A stretch of DNA of 47,718 bases. It comes from Aggregatilineales bacterium. GTDB taxonomy: Bacteria; Chloroflexota; Anaerolineae; Aggregatilineales; Ch27. Location: positions 1-47,718 of the forward strand of contig JARKNX010000220.1 of NCBI GenBank assembly GCA_029976025.1. Reading direction: 5' to 3'. The position numbers and the translations under genes were made by a program. The notes beneath the pieces were generated by a model, which was given only the letters and a program-made list of their open reading frames with translations, was not told the DNA's origin and made no database searches. This document shows, in pieces, positions 31,077 through 39,228 of this stretch (position 1 is the first letter of the stretch; each line of letters opens with the position of its first letter).

Positions 31077-31701
31077 GGTATCTTCCTGTCCTCTGTCGCC
31101 GGGCGCGGTAGAGCGTATCCAGATCGAATTGCAGGCGGCGCCCGGCGACTTTGGACTGAAGCCAGCCGTGCAGCCACAGGACGGGCCGGCCGATGGTGGC
31201 CCGCATCACCAGCACCAGCACGCCCCCTGTCGCAGCGCACAGGAGCGCGCCCCAGTCCGGTATCCCCAGAAAGACGATCTGCATGCGAATCAGGGTGAGG
31301 AAGGTCCACAGGTATAACAGCGCCGTGATCGGGTTGCCCAGGTAAGGCAGCAGGGCCAGAAACCCGAACATGAGCGGGAGGTAGCTCAACCCGACGCCGT
31401 ACAGGATGGCGTCCAGCGAATCGGCGTAATTGAAGAACAGGCGCAGCGCCAGCCACAATGAAAGCACCCACGCCAGATAGCCGACCAGGAACACCACGGT
31501 GGAGAGCAGCAGACTGAAGATGAAGCGCCGGGGTCGGATCTGGTTGGCGAAGAGCACGATGCTCTGCCCGACTGCCGCCGACAGCACGGCCAGCAGGACG
31601 ATCTGGAGGGTCAGGAGGCGCGCATTGGGGGCCACAAAGAAGACTCGCAGCGCTTCGACATTCCAGTTCAGAAAGGCATAGATGACATTAAACAGTGTCA
31701 T
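31066..31701 (-). CDS. Polytopic membrane protein (unknown)
   Basis: A 211-residue protein with five or six hydrophobic segments (LQIVLLAVLSAAVGQSIVLF; LLLSTVVFLVGYLAWVLSLW; YLPLMFGFLALLPYLGNPI; GALLCAATGGVLVLVM). The arrangement, with a central YGVGLSYLPL, is reminiscent of Yip1-domain proteins, but I cannot assign it firmly. The ATG at 31701 is downstream of a plausible promoter. It is coupled to the membrane-anchored hydrolase. Confidence 0.6.
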   Translation of the reverse strand: MTLFNVIYAFLNWNVEALRVFFVAPNARLLTLQIVLLAVLSAAVGQSIVLFANQIRPRRFIFSLLLSTVVFLVGYLAWVLSLWLALRLFFNYADSLDAILYGVGLSYLPLMFGFLALLPYLGNPITALLYLWTFLTLIRMQIVFLGIPDWGALLCAATGGVLVLVMRATIGRPVLWLHGWLQSKVAGRRLQFDLDTLYRARRQRTGRYRDR

Positions 31702-31754
31702 GCGTCGCTTTCGGCAGGCCGGGGTGGGCCAGGGCGACCAGGCTGTAGCCGGTA

Positions 31755-31783
31755 GTGTAGCAGAGGTGCAGAACGGCACCAAA
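31755..31783 (-). promoter_or_regulatory. Promoter of the membrane protein/hydrolase pair
   Basis: TTGGTG, a 17-nt spacer, TACACT on the minus strand, 53 nt upstream of the ATG at 31701. Confidence 0.5.
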
Positions 31784-31805
31784 TCAGCCGGCTGTGAGCG
31801 CTTGC

Positions 31806-31814
31806 TGGTATAAT
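31806..31814 (+). promoter_or_regulatory. Extended -10 promoter of the cell-wall cluster
   Basis: TGG followed by TATAAT at 31809-31814. No good -35, as is usual for extended -10 promoters. Confidence 0.6.
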
Positions 31815-31854
31815 TCCCCTCACCCGGATTGGCTCCGCTCAAAGGATGGAGGAT

Positions 31855-33129
31855 ATGCGAATTGCGGTGACAGGTAATGCGCCTCTGCGCGGGGCGTATG
31901 TGCCCGGAGGCAACAGCAACGCGGCCATGGCCCTGATCGCAGCCTCACTGCTGACGGATCAACCTGTAACGCTTGACCGCGTGCCAGAGACGACCAGCGT
32001 CGCTGTCATGCTGGAAGCTGCGTCCATGCTGGGGACGCAGGTGTCGCGCTCCTCAGAGGAGGCGGCATCGATCCGGCTGGAGACGCCGGCCCTCAGCACG
32101 CGGTCGCTCGATCGGGCCATGACCGGAGCCAAAGTGGGCATCGTCATGCTGCTCCCGGCGCTCCTGCTGCGGCGGCGGCATGTGCGGCTGGAAATCGGTT
32201 ACCCGGTCAGCCGGCTGTATACCCACCTGACTGCGCTGCGCGATCTGGGCTGTCGGGTCACCGTGAACGGCGGCGAGATTGAGCTGCAATTTGCGCCCTG
32301 GGAGCGGCGGGAGATTCTCCTGGTCCAGACCAGCGTCACGGCGACGGCGCTGGCCGCGATGCTGGCCGCCGGGCAGCCGGGCGAAACGGTGATTCACAAT
32401 GCCGCCTCTGAGCCGCATGTGCGCGATCTGCTGGTGATGCTGCAGGCGATGGGCGCCTCTATCAGCGGGATAGGGTCTAATCTGCTGTCTATCCGCGGGC
32501 AGGACAGCCTCCGCGGGGCGCAGCAGACAATCGCCGCCGACCATATCGAAGCGGCCAGCGTGGCCGCCTTCGCCGCCCTGACCGGCGGGCGCCTCGATAT
32601 CAGCGGCGTGCGAACTTCTGACCTGCGCATGATCGCCCGGGTATATGAGCGGCTGGGCGTGCGGCTCGATCTGGATGACGATCATGTCCATGTGCCGCGC
32701 CATGACACACTCCACCTTTCCACCCGCGATGAAGAGGTTGATGTCAGCATTGAGACAGCGCCCTGGCCCGGCTTCCCCTCCGATCTGGTGGCTGTGGCGA
32801 CCCTGATCGCGACCCAGACGCAGGGCACAATCCTGATTCATGAGAAGCTCTTCCACGATCGAATGCTGTTTGTGGATAAGCTCAAGAGCTTCGGGGCGCA
32901 GGCCGTGCTCTGCGATCCACACCGCGCGATCATCGTCGGGCCGACCCCGCTGACCGCCGACTACCTGGATACCCCGGATACCAGGACCGGGCTGGGGCTG
33001 CTGGGGGCGGCGCTGTGCGCCGAAGGAGAATCGACTCTCGATGGCGCTGAGGCCTTTGAATGGAACTTCGGCGATGTGCTGATCCGCCTGCAGGGGGTGG
33101 GGGCGCAGATTCGAGTCCTGAGCCGGTAA
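31855..33129 (+). CDS. MurA-like enolpyruvyl-transferase-fold protein lacking catalytic residues
   Basis: A 424-residue protein that aligns along its whole length with UDP-GlcNAc enolpyruvyl transferase (MurA). Conserved are the FPSD aspartate (MurA D305), the HDR arginine (R331) and the DTRTG arginine (R371). Missing are the MurA K22 equivalent (GGNSNAAM instead of GAKNAAL), the flexible loop with C115 (here shortened to EIGYPVSRLYTH), and R397. It may be a divergent MurA with another mechanism or a paralogue with a new substrate. I chose the ATG at 31855 (AAAGGA 8 nt upstream) over 31846. Confidence 0.82.
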   Translation: MRIAVTGNAPLRGAYVPGGNSNAAMALIAASLLTDQPVTLDRVPETTSVAVMLEAASMLGTQVSRSSEEAASIRLETPALSTRSLDRAMTGAKVGIVMLLPALLLRRRHVRLEIGYPVSRLYTHLTALRDLGCRVTVNGGEIELQFAPWERREILLVQTSVTATALAAMLAAGQPGETVIHNAASEPHVRDLLVMLQAMGASISGIGSNLLSIRGQDSLRGAQQTIAADHIEAASVAAFAALTGGRLDISGVRTSDLRMIARVYERLGVRLDLDDDHVHVPRHDTLHLSTRDEEVDVSIETAPWPGFPSDLVAVATLIATQTQGTILIHEKLFHDRMLFVDKLKSFGAQAVLCDPHRAIIVGPTPLTADYLDTPDTRTGLGLLGAALCAEGESTLDGAEAFEWNFGDVLIRLQGVGAQIRVLSR

Positions 33130-33135
33130 GAAGTA

Positions 33136-33144
33136 TGCTATAAT
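33136..33144 (+). promoter_or_regulatory. Extended -10 for the alpha/beta hydrolase gene
   Basis: TGC followed by TATAAT (33139-33144), starting 7 nt after the MurA-like stop and 71 nt before the hydrolase ATG. Confidence 0.55.
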
Positions 33145-33215
33145 CTCCCGCTGCCTGGCTGATAGCAGGGTGAGGACTGCCGCAGGCGGGCTGTCCCGCC
33201 GCCGAGATCGAACCG

Positions 33216-34010
33216 ATGACTCCATTCAACCGCACAATGTTTTCTGTGGCCGGGTTGCGCGCCGCCTGTGTTGTACACGGCGATGGTCCGGCCCATGTTC
33301 TGGCTCTGCACGGCTGGGGGGGCAGTATTGAGAGCTTCTGGCCGGTCGCCGAGCAGATGGTGAGCCTGGGCGGGTATACGTTTCACCTGCTGGACCTCCC
33401 CGGCTTCGGCCAGACAGAGCCGCCGCCAGAGCCGTGGGGTGTGCCCGATTATGCCGCGTTCGCGCTGGCCTATCTGGATGAGCGGGAGTTGGATCGGGTT
33501 CATCTGCTCGGTCACTCGTTCGGCGGGCGGATCAGCCTGGTACTGGGTGCGGAACAGGCGCGCCGGATTGACCGGATGGTGCTGGTGGACAGCGCCGGCG
33601 TCCCTAACCCGGCTAACCCGGCCCGTGATCTGGCTGTCAAAACTGCCAGGGGGATTCTGAGCCTGCCGGGGCTGAACCGCCTTTACGAGCCGGCGCGTCG
33701 CAAAGCCTATGAGCAGATGGGATCGACGGACTATCTGGATGCCGGGGCGCTGAAGGAGACCTTTGTCAAAGTGGTGGAACAGGACCTCCTGCCGTATGCG
33801 GCGCGTGTCTCCCGGCCTACCCTCCTGATCTGGGGCGACCAGGATCAGGATACGCCACTCTGGCAGGGTCGGAGGCTGGAGCAGACTATCCCGGATGCCG
33901 GGCTGGTGATCTTGTCCGGCGCGGGGCACTTCAGTTATCTGGATCGCCTGCCGGACTTCGTGCGTATTATGCATCACTTCCTGCAGGATGCTTCCGGGGG
34001 GGCCGCGTAG
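33216..34010 (+). CDS. Alpha/beta hydrolase
   Basis: A 264-residue cytosolic serine hydrolase. The oxyanion-hole motif LALHGWGGS is near residue 30. The nucleophile is S101 in LLGHSFGGR. The acid is probably the Asp in WGDQDQDTPLW, and the catalytic His is in LSGAGHFSYLD. The substrate cannot be read from the sequence. It sits 5 nt before the Mur ligase gene inside a cell-wall cluster, so a role in precursor or lipid metabolism is possible. Confidence 0.88.
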   Translation: MTPFNRTMFSVAGLRAACVVHGDGPAHVLALHGWGGSIESFWPVAEQMVSLGGYTFHLLDLPGFGQTEPPPEPWGVPDYAAFALAYLDERELDRVHLLGHSFGGRISLVLGAEQARRIDRMVLVDSAGVPNPANPARDLAVKTARGILSLPGLNRLYEPARRKAYEQMGSTDYLDAGALKETFVKVVEQDLLPYAARVSRPTLLIWGDQDQDTPLWQGRRLEQTIPDAGLVILSGAGHFSYLDRLPDFVRIMHHFLQDASGGAA

Positions 34011-34015
34011 CGCGT

Positions 34016-35623
34016 ATGACCTGGCTCGTGGCCGCGGTGTGGCTGTTCGGCGGGCTGATCCGTCTGGTTCGCTATGCCCGCTTCTTCCAGATTGAGGAAT
34101 ACCAGAACGGGCGCTTCTGGCGCTGGCTGGCCCATAACCGGGAGCGATGGGGCTGGCGGCGCCCGGTGATCGCGGCGGCAGTATCGCTCGTGATCGGCCT
34201 GGTGCTGGCCGAAGCGCAGGAAGGGCCGCTGCTGGTGATCTTCGCCGGCGCAGCGCTGGCTGCGGTCTGGCCGGCCCGGGAACGGGAGGTCAAAAAGCCG
34301 TTAGTGCGCACTCAGCGCGCTGTGCGCCTGCTGCTCGCATCCGGCCTGCTCCTGATCATTGCCATGCTGCTGCTACAGGCCCTGGCGATCTCCGTGTCGC
34401 TGCCGCTGGCCGCCTATGGCCTTACGACGGCGGCAGGCCTCCTTTTGTTTCTGGCTGCCCCCCTCTTTCTGATGGCCGGCAATATCGCCGCCATGCCGGT
34501 TGAAGCGGGGCTGCGCCGGCTGTATCTGCGGCGGGCGCGGCGGGTGCTGGAGCGGCTGAACCCGGTTGTCATCGGCATCACCGGCAGTTACGGCAAGACC
34601 AGCACCAAGCACTATCTGGCTCACATCCTGAGCGGCCGTTACAAAGCGATTGCCACGCCCAGGAGCTATAACACGCTGATGGGTATCTCCCTGGCCGTGA
34701 ATACGCAGCTCAGGGACGAACCCGATCTGGATTACTTCATCGTTGAGATGGGCGCGTATATTGAAGGCGAGATTGCCGCTATTTGCCGGCTGACCCGGCC
34801 GCGCATCAGTCTGGTGACAGCCGTCGGCCCGCAGCATCTGGAGCGTTTTGGCTCCCTCGAAGTGGTGACGAACGCCAAGTTCGAGATTGTCGCCGCTTTG
34901 CCGCCGGACGGCGTCGCCATCCTCAACGGGGACGATCCGCGCGTCCGCTCTATGGCCGGGCGCGCCGGTGACCGGCGGGTGATCCTGGTCACGCGGGAGG
35001 ACGCGCCTGGCGCGGCGCTGGCGGCACGCAACATTCAGGAGTCTCTGGACGGCCTCAGCTTCGATGTCGTGGAGACCGCCAGCGGCGAGCAGCGCCATTT
35101 TCACGCGCCACTTTACGGCCTTCACAATGTGACCAACTTGCTGCTGGCGATCGCAGCGGCGCGCGAGGTTGGCCTGTCGCTGGGCGAGATTGCCATGCGC
35201 GTCGCTGGCGTAGAACCGTTTGAACACCGCCTGCAGCGTAAAATTCAGCCGGGCGGGCTGGTGGTGCTGGATGACGCTTACAGCGCCAATCCGGTTGGCG
35301 CGCTGAGCGCGCTGCACGTGCTCGGCCTGCACCGGGACGGGCGGCGAATCCTCATTACACCCGGCATGGTGGAGCTTGGCCCCCTCCAGGAGCAGGAGAA
35401 TCGCAGGCTGGGCGAAGCAGCGGCCGGAGTGGCGACGGATATCATCCTGGTGGGCATCGAGCAGACCCGCCCGATCGTCGAAGGGGTCACGGCGGCGGGC
35501 TTCGGCCCTGATAATCTGCATGTATGCGCGACCCGGGCAGAGGCGATTGACTGGCTGCTCCAGAACGCCCGGCCCGGCGACACGGCGCTGTTTTTGAATG
35601 ATCTGCCGGATACGTATCTTTAA
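34016..35623 (+). CDS. Mur ligase (MurF-like) with N-terminal membrane region
   Basis: A 535-residue protein. Residues 1-175 contain several hydrophobic helices (for example RPVIAAAVSLVIGLVLAEA; LASGLLLIIAMLLLQALAI), replacing the usual MurF N-terminal UDP-binding domain. The ATP-grasping Mur ligase domain starts with GITGSYGKTSTKHY near residue 185, followed by FIVEMGAYIEGEIA and the C-terminal LDDAYSANPVGALSAL. It probably adds D-Ala-D-Ala to the muropeptide; Ddl is encoded next, after 77 nt. The membrane anchor suggests it acts on or near lipid-linked precursors. Confidence 0.85.
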   Translation: MTWLVAAVWLFGGLIRLVRYARFFQIEEYQNGRFWRWLAHNRERWGWRRPVIAAAVSLVIGLVLAEAQEGPLLVIFAGAALAAVWPAREREVKKPLVRTQRAVRLLLASGLLLIIAMLLLQALAISVSLPLAAYGLTTAAGLLLFLAAPLFLMAGNIAAMPVEAGLRRLYLRRARRVLERLNPVVIGITGSYGKTSTKHYLAHILSGRYKAIATPRSYNTLMGISLAVNTQLRDEPDLDYFIVEMGAYIEGEIAAICRLTRPRISLVTAVGPQHLERFGSLEVVTNAKFEIVAALPPDGVAILNGDDPRVRSMAGRAGDRRVILVTREDAPGAALAARNIQESLDGLSFDVVETASGEQRHFHAPLYGLHNVTNLLLAIAAAREVGLSLGEIAMRVAGVEPFEHRLQRKIQPGGLVVLDDAYSANPVGALSALHVLGLHRDGRRILITPGMVELGPLQEQENRRLGEAAAGVATDIILVGIEQTRPIVEGVTAAGFGPDNLHVCATRAEAIDWLLQNARPGDTALFLNDLPDTYL

Positions 35624-35700
35624 TGTTGCGCCGGCCGGCGCGGGAGTCAGGGTACGGCCAGCGGGCGCCCGGCGGCTGTTTGGGACAGGAGCGAAAAGGC

Positions 35701-36894
35701 ATGGCGAGCAAAAAGCTGTCAGTAGGCGTGGTCTTTGGCGGGCGTTCGGTGGAGCACGATGTCTCGATCGTGACAGGACACCAGATCATGCGCGCCATGG
35801 ACCCGGGTCGCTATGAGATCGTGCCGATTTATGTCACCCGTGATGGCGTGTGGCTGGTGGGGGACCCGCTCCGCGATATCAACAGCTTCAAGGAAGACAA
35901 GGTTGTCGAGATGCTGGGCATCAAAGAAGCTGTCCTGAGCAGCAGCACGGATTTCAAAGGGCTGATTGTGCCGCCGATCTCCGGCCTGATGGGGCGTAAC
36001 AGTCTGCGAAAACTGGACATGATCTTCCCGGCGATTCACGGCTCGCACGGCGAAGACGGCACTTTGCAGGGCCTGTGCGAGCTGGTTGACCTGCCTTATG
36101 TGGGCTGTGGGGTGACCGCGTCTGCGATCGCGATTGACAAGCCGCTGACCAAGAGCGTGCTCCGCGCCAGCGGTTTGCCGGTGCTGGATGGCCTCGTGGT
36201 AACCCGCTCGCGCCTGATCAAAGACCGCGAGGCCGCACTGAACGAGATTGAAGAGCGCTTCAGGTATCCGGTGTTTGTCAAGCCCGCCTCGCTCGGCTCC
36301 AGCATCGGTGTTGCGCGCGTCACCGATCGCGACATGCTGGAGAATCACCTGGATATTGTGGCTAATTTCGACCGGCGCATTCTGGTTGAGCCGACGATCG
36401 AAGAGGTTATTGAAGTGAACTGCTCCGTGCTGGGCGACGGCGATACGGTCCGCCCTTCAGTCCTGGAACAGCCGATCTCTTTTGAGCAATTCCTGACCTA
36501 TGAGGAAAAATATATGCGGCAGGGCGGCGGGATGAAAGGCGCTGAACGGCAGATTCCCGCGCCCATCAGCCAGACGCTCACGGCGCGGATCAAGGCGGCG
36601 GCTGTGGATGCCTTCAAGGCCATTGATGGGCATGGCATCGCGCGGATCGACTTCCTTGTGCAACAGGCCGCGGATGCGTTTTACATCAACGAGATCAATA
36701 CCATGCCCGGCTCGCTGGCGTTTTATCTGTGGGAACCGGAGGGATTCTCCCCTCGCACCCTGGTGGACGAGCTGATCAGGCTGGCTCTGGACGCTCACGC
36801 TCGAAAGCGCCAGACTCGCTACAACTACCGGACAGGGCTGGTGGCTCACGCTGCCGTCAGAGGGCTGAAGGGTGTCAAAGGCCTGAAGGTGTGA
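35701..36894 (+). CDS. ddl: D-alanine--D-alanine ligase
   Basis: A 397-residue ATP-grasp enzyme making the D-Ala-D-Ala dipeptide for peptidoglycan. Motifs include VVFGGRSVEHDVSIVTG near the N-terminus, PAIHGSHGEDGTLQGLCEL, VFVKPASLGSSIGVARV, and EVNCSVLG. The Mg-binding end is YINEINTMPGSLAFYLWEP. The ATG at 35701 has AGGAG about 9 nt upstream; an in-frame ATG at 35623 would add an unconserved 26-residue extension. It follows the Mur ligase gene that would use its product. Confidence 0.95.
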   Translation: MASKKLSVGVVFGGRSVEHDVSIVTGHQIMRAMDPGRYEIVPIYVTRDGVWLVGDPLRDINSFKEDKVVEMLGIKEAVLSSSTDFKGLIVPPISGLMGRNSLRKLDMIFPAIHGSHGEDGTLQGLCELVDLPYVGCGVTASAIAIDKPLTKSVLRASGLPVLDGLVVTRSRLIKDREAALNEIEERFRYPVFVKPASLGSSIGVARVTDRDMLENHLDIVANFDRRILVEPTIEEVIEVNCSVLGDGDTVRPSVLEQPISFEQFLTYEEKYMRQGGGMKGAERQIPAPISQTLTARIKAAAVDAFKAIDGHGIARIDFLVQQAADAFYINEINTMPGSLAFYLWEPEGFSPRTLVDELIRLALDAHARKRQTRYNYRTGLVAHAAVRGLKGVKGLKV

Positions 36895-36904
36895 CACCGT
36901 CAGG
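36882..36904 (+). terminator. Hairpin at the ddl stop codon
   Basis: CCTGA (36882-36886) pairs with TCAGG (36900-36904), with an inner GGTG/CACC stem that places the TGA stop in the loop. No T-run; weak terminator candidate. Confidence 0.3.
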
Positions 36905-36939
36905 TGATAGCTGCGCCGCGCGGCATCGCTGGCATCTGA

Positions 36940-36968
36940 TTGCCTTACGTTCTGACTCGCTGTACCCT
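36940..36968 (+). promoter_or_regulatory. Promoter of the PPC lipoprotein gene
   Basis: TTGCCT (36940-36945), a 17-nt spacer, TACCCT (36963-36968), about 75 nt before the ATG. Confidence 0.45.
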
Positions 36969-37042
36969 GTTACTTACAGCGCGATCGTCAGGGCGGCATA
37001 AAAGATGGCGGCGTGCTGCGGCGCGGCGGAGGTTAACAGGCG

Positions 37043-39154
37043 ATGCGAATAATATTGGGCATCTTTCGTATTTTGTTGATTTTGCTATCGATTATTGTGC
37101 TGGCGGCCTGCGGCGGACCCGCGCCAACGCCGCGTCCGGTGGCGGTGCTGCCGAGCCGTGTGCCGCCGACCGCCGGCCCGACGCCGACGCTGCTGCCGAC
37201 AGCAACGCTGACTCCTACCGCCACGCCGACATCGACGGAAACGCCCGTGCCCACCAGCACCTCGACTCCTACTGAGACGCCGGTGCCTTCTGCGCGTTCG
37301 GAGCAATTCGTGATCCAGTTGACCTGGGGCACGGCGGATGATCTCGATCTGAGCGTCCGGGATCCGCGTGGGGCAATCCTCTCAGCGGCAGACCCTCAGG
37401 CGTCTGAGGGCGCTCGTTTCTCTGGCGATGCGAACCCTTCGTGCCAGAATGTCATGGCCGCGCCGATAGAGCTGGCGACCTGGCCGGCGGGCACCGCGGC
37501 TGCCGGGCAGTATGCGGTGACGGCGCTGCATGCGGGTTCCTGCGGGGATGGCTCGCCTGTTGACGCGACGGTGACAATCCGGCTGGGCAGCCTGACGCTA
37601 CTGGAGCAGCACGAATCCCTGAAGCCGGGCTGGGAGCTGCTGCTGAATTTTGACTTTGATCTGATGAATGTGACCGGGGTGGAGGTAGTGGAGCATCGCC
37701 TGCCGGTTGGCCCCCAGCCTGTTCGTTACGGCGAGACGGTCGCTGATTCCATCTCCGATGAACAGTTTGAGTATCGTTACTTCTTTGATGGGCAGGTGAA
37801 CGACATTATTTCGATATCGATGCAGCGGACCAGCGGCAATCTGGATGCGGCCCTGCGATTGCTCGATCCGGGCGGCCGTGAGCTGGCCGCGAATAATGAT
37901 GTGGGGACGGGCGACACGCCAACAGATGCCCTCATTGATAGCTATTCACTGCCGGCAACCGGCACCTTTACCATTGTGGCTACCCGTGCATTGGCGGAGA
38001 TCGGCCCTTCTACCGGCGGATTTTCGCTGGCCCTCAATATGCTTGTGCGCGGCACCGCCCTCCCGGATGTGACAGGCGGAGTGTTGAGTTACGGCATGTC
38101 CAGCCGCGGCCCGATCTCAGATCAGCGAGTGAGCGTGCCTTACGGATTCCTGGGCAGGGCGGGGGAGGTCGTCTCTGTGGAGATGCGCCGCCTGAGCGGC
38201 AACCTCGATCCGTACCTGACCCTGAGCAGCGGGCAAGGAGTGGTGCTGGCGCTCAACGATGATGCTGGCGCGGAAGACGCGCCACAAGATGCCCGTATTG
38301 ATCATTTTCTGCTTCCCGCTGCTGGCGTCTACACTATCACCGCCGGACGGTCGCCAATCGGGGGCGGCAGTGGGGTGTACGAGATGATGCTGACTCTGGA
38401 AGGGACCGATCCGGCGTCGGCCTCTGAGGCGAGCCGCGTACTGCAGTTAGGCGATACGGTCACCGGAGAAATCACGGCTGAGCAGGCCGAGCGACGTTAC
38501 CCATTCTTTGGCCGGCAGAACACCGAAGTAGTGATCACGCTGGCTCAGCGGAGCGGCAACCTGAATACCTATCTGGCCTTGCTGGATGCGGCGGGCAACC
38601 GGCTGGCTTTCAATGATGACGCACCTGGCAGCCAGACGCCCGGCGATTCTCGAATTGAAGGGATTCGCCTGCCGGCGACGGGCGTATATACCATCGTTGC
38701 CAGCCGTTCTCAGTCCGGCGATTCCACCGGAGAGTTTGCATTAACGGTTGATCAGCTCCAGTCGCCCACGGCTGTCCCGGGGCCAACAGCCACACCCGTA
38801 CCCCGGGCGCTCTCATTTGGGGATGTCGTTCGCGGCATGATTGACAACCAGACTCCGCGAGTTGACTTTACCTTTGAGGGCGAACAGGGGCAGGTTATCA
38901 CTATTACCCTCTCGCGGCTGGATGCTAACACCGATCTGGATACTCTTCTGATTCTGCTGGACGCGGCGGGCAACCGACTGGCTGTCAATGATGATGCTCC
39001 CCAGCCGGATAATCCCGATTCAACCGATGCCCGGATCAGCGGTTTCCGCCTGCCGGAGACCGGTCTGTATACGATTGTGGCGACGCGCTTCGCGTTGGAG
39101 GCAGGAACGAGCAGCGGCCCCTTCGAGCTGAGTCTGAGTCGGGACGGCGGTTGA
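37043..39154 (+). CDS. Lipoprotein with DUF2135-like and four PPC domains
   Basis: A 703-residue lipoprotein. The signal ends in IIVLAAC with C23. Residues 26-86 form a Thr/Pro-rich spacer. A domain at about 90-215 (IQLTWGTADDLDLSVRDPRG) resembles DUF2135/YfaP. Four pre-peptidase C-terminal (PPC) domains follow (about 228-338, 345-452, 460-560, 575-700), each with an N-D/N-D-x...D...I-x-x-x-x-L-P-x-(T/A)-G-x-(Y/F)-T-I segment. PPC domains are usually found at the ends of secreted proteases; here no protease is attached, so it is probably a binding or adhesion protein. Confidence 0.85.
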   Translation: MRIILGIFRILLILLSIIVLAACGGPAPTPRPVAVLPSRVPPTAGPTPTLLPTATLTPTATPTSTETPVPTSTSTPTETPVPSARSEQFVIQLTWGTADDLDLSVRDPRGAILSAADPQASEGARFSGDANPSCQNVMAAPIELATWPAGTAAAGQYAVTALHAGSCGDGSPVDATVTIRLGSLTLLEQHESLKPGWELLLNFDFDLMNVTGVEVVEHRLPVGPQPVRYGETVADSISDEQFEYRYFFDGQVNDIISISMQRTSGNLDAALRLLDPGGRELAANNDVGTGDTPTDALIDSYSLPATGTFTIVATRALAEIGPSTGGFSLALNMLVRGTALPDVTGGVLSYGMSSRGPISDQRVSVPYGFLGRAGEVVSVEMRRLSGNLDPYLTLSSGQGVVLALNDDAGAEDAPQDARIDHFLLPAAGVYTITAGRSPIGGGSGVYEMMLTLEGTDPASASEASRVLQLGDTVTGEITAEQAERRYPFFGRQNTEVVITLAQRSGNLNTYLALLDAAGNRLAFNDDAPGSQTPGDSRIEGIRLPATGVYTIVASRSQSGDSTGEFALTVDQLQSPTAVPGPTATPVPRALSFGDVVRGMIDNQTPRVDFTFEGEQGQVITITLSRLDANTDLDTLLILLDAAGNRLAVNDDAPQPDNPDSTDARISGFRLPETGLYTIVATRFALEAGTSSGPFELSLSRDGG

Positions 39155-39228
39155 GGCAGGTTGCGTCGTGATTAGTATTGGATGTGTGAGCGGGGCAAGC
39201 GTCGCTTCTCATTCGCCGGGATCAGGAC

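Noticed and set aside
35623..35700. N-terminal extension of Ddl from ATG 35623
   Set aside because: The ATG at 35701 has a good ribosome site and gives the family's normal N-terminus.
37033..37332. Antisense frame rich in Val/Gly repeats (VGVSVGVEVLVG)
   Set aside because: It is the complement of the Thr/Pro-rich lipoprotein spacer; the same happens at 21465-21728 opposite the pseudopilin spacer.
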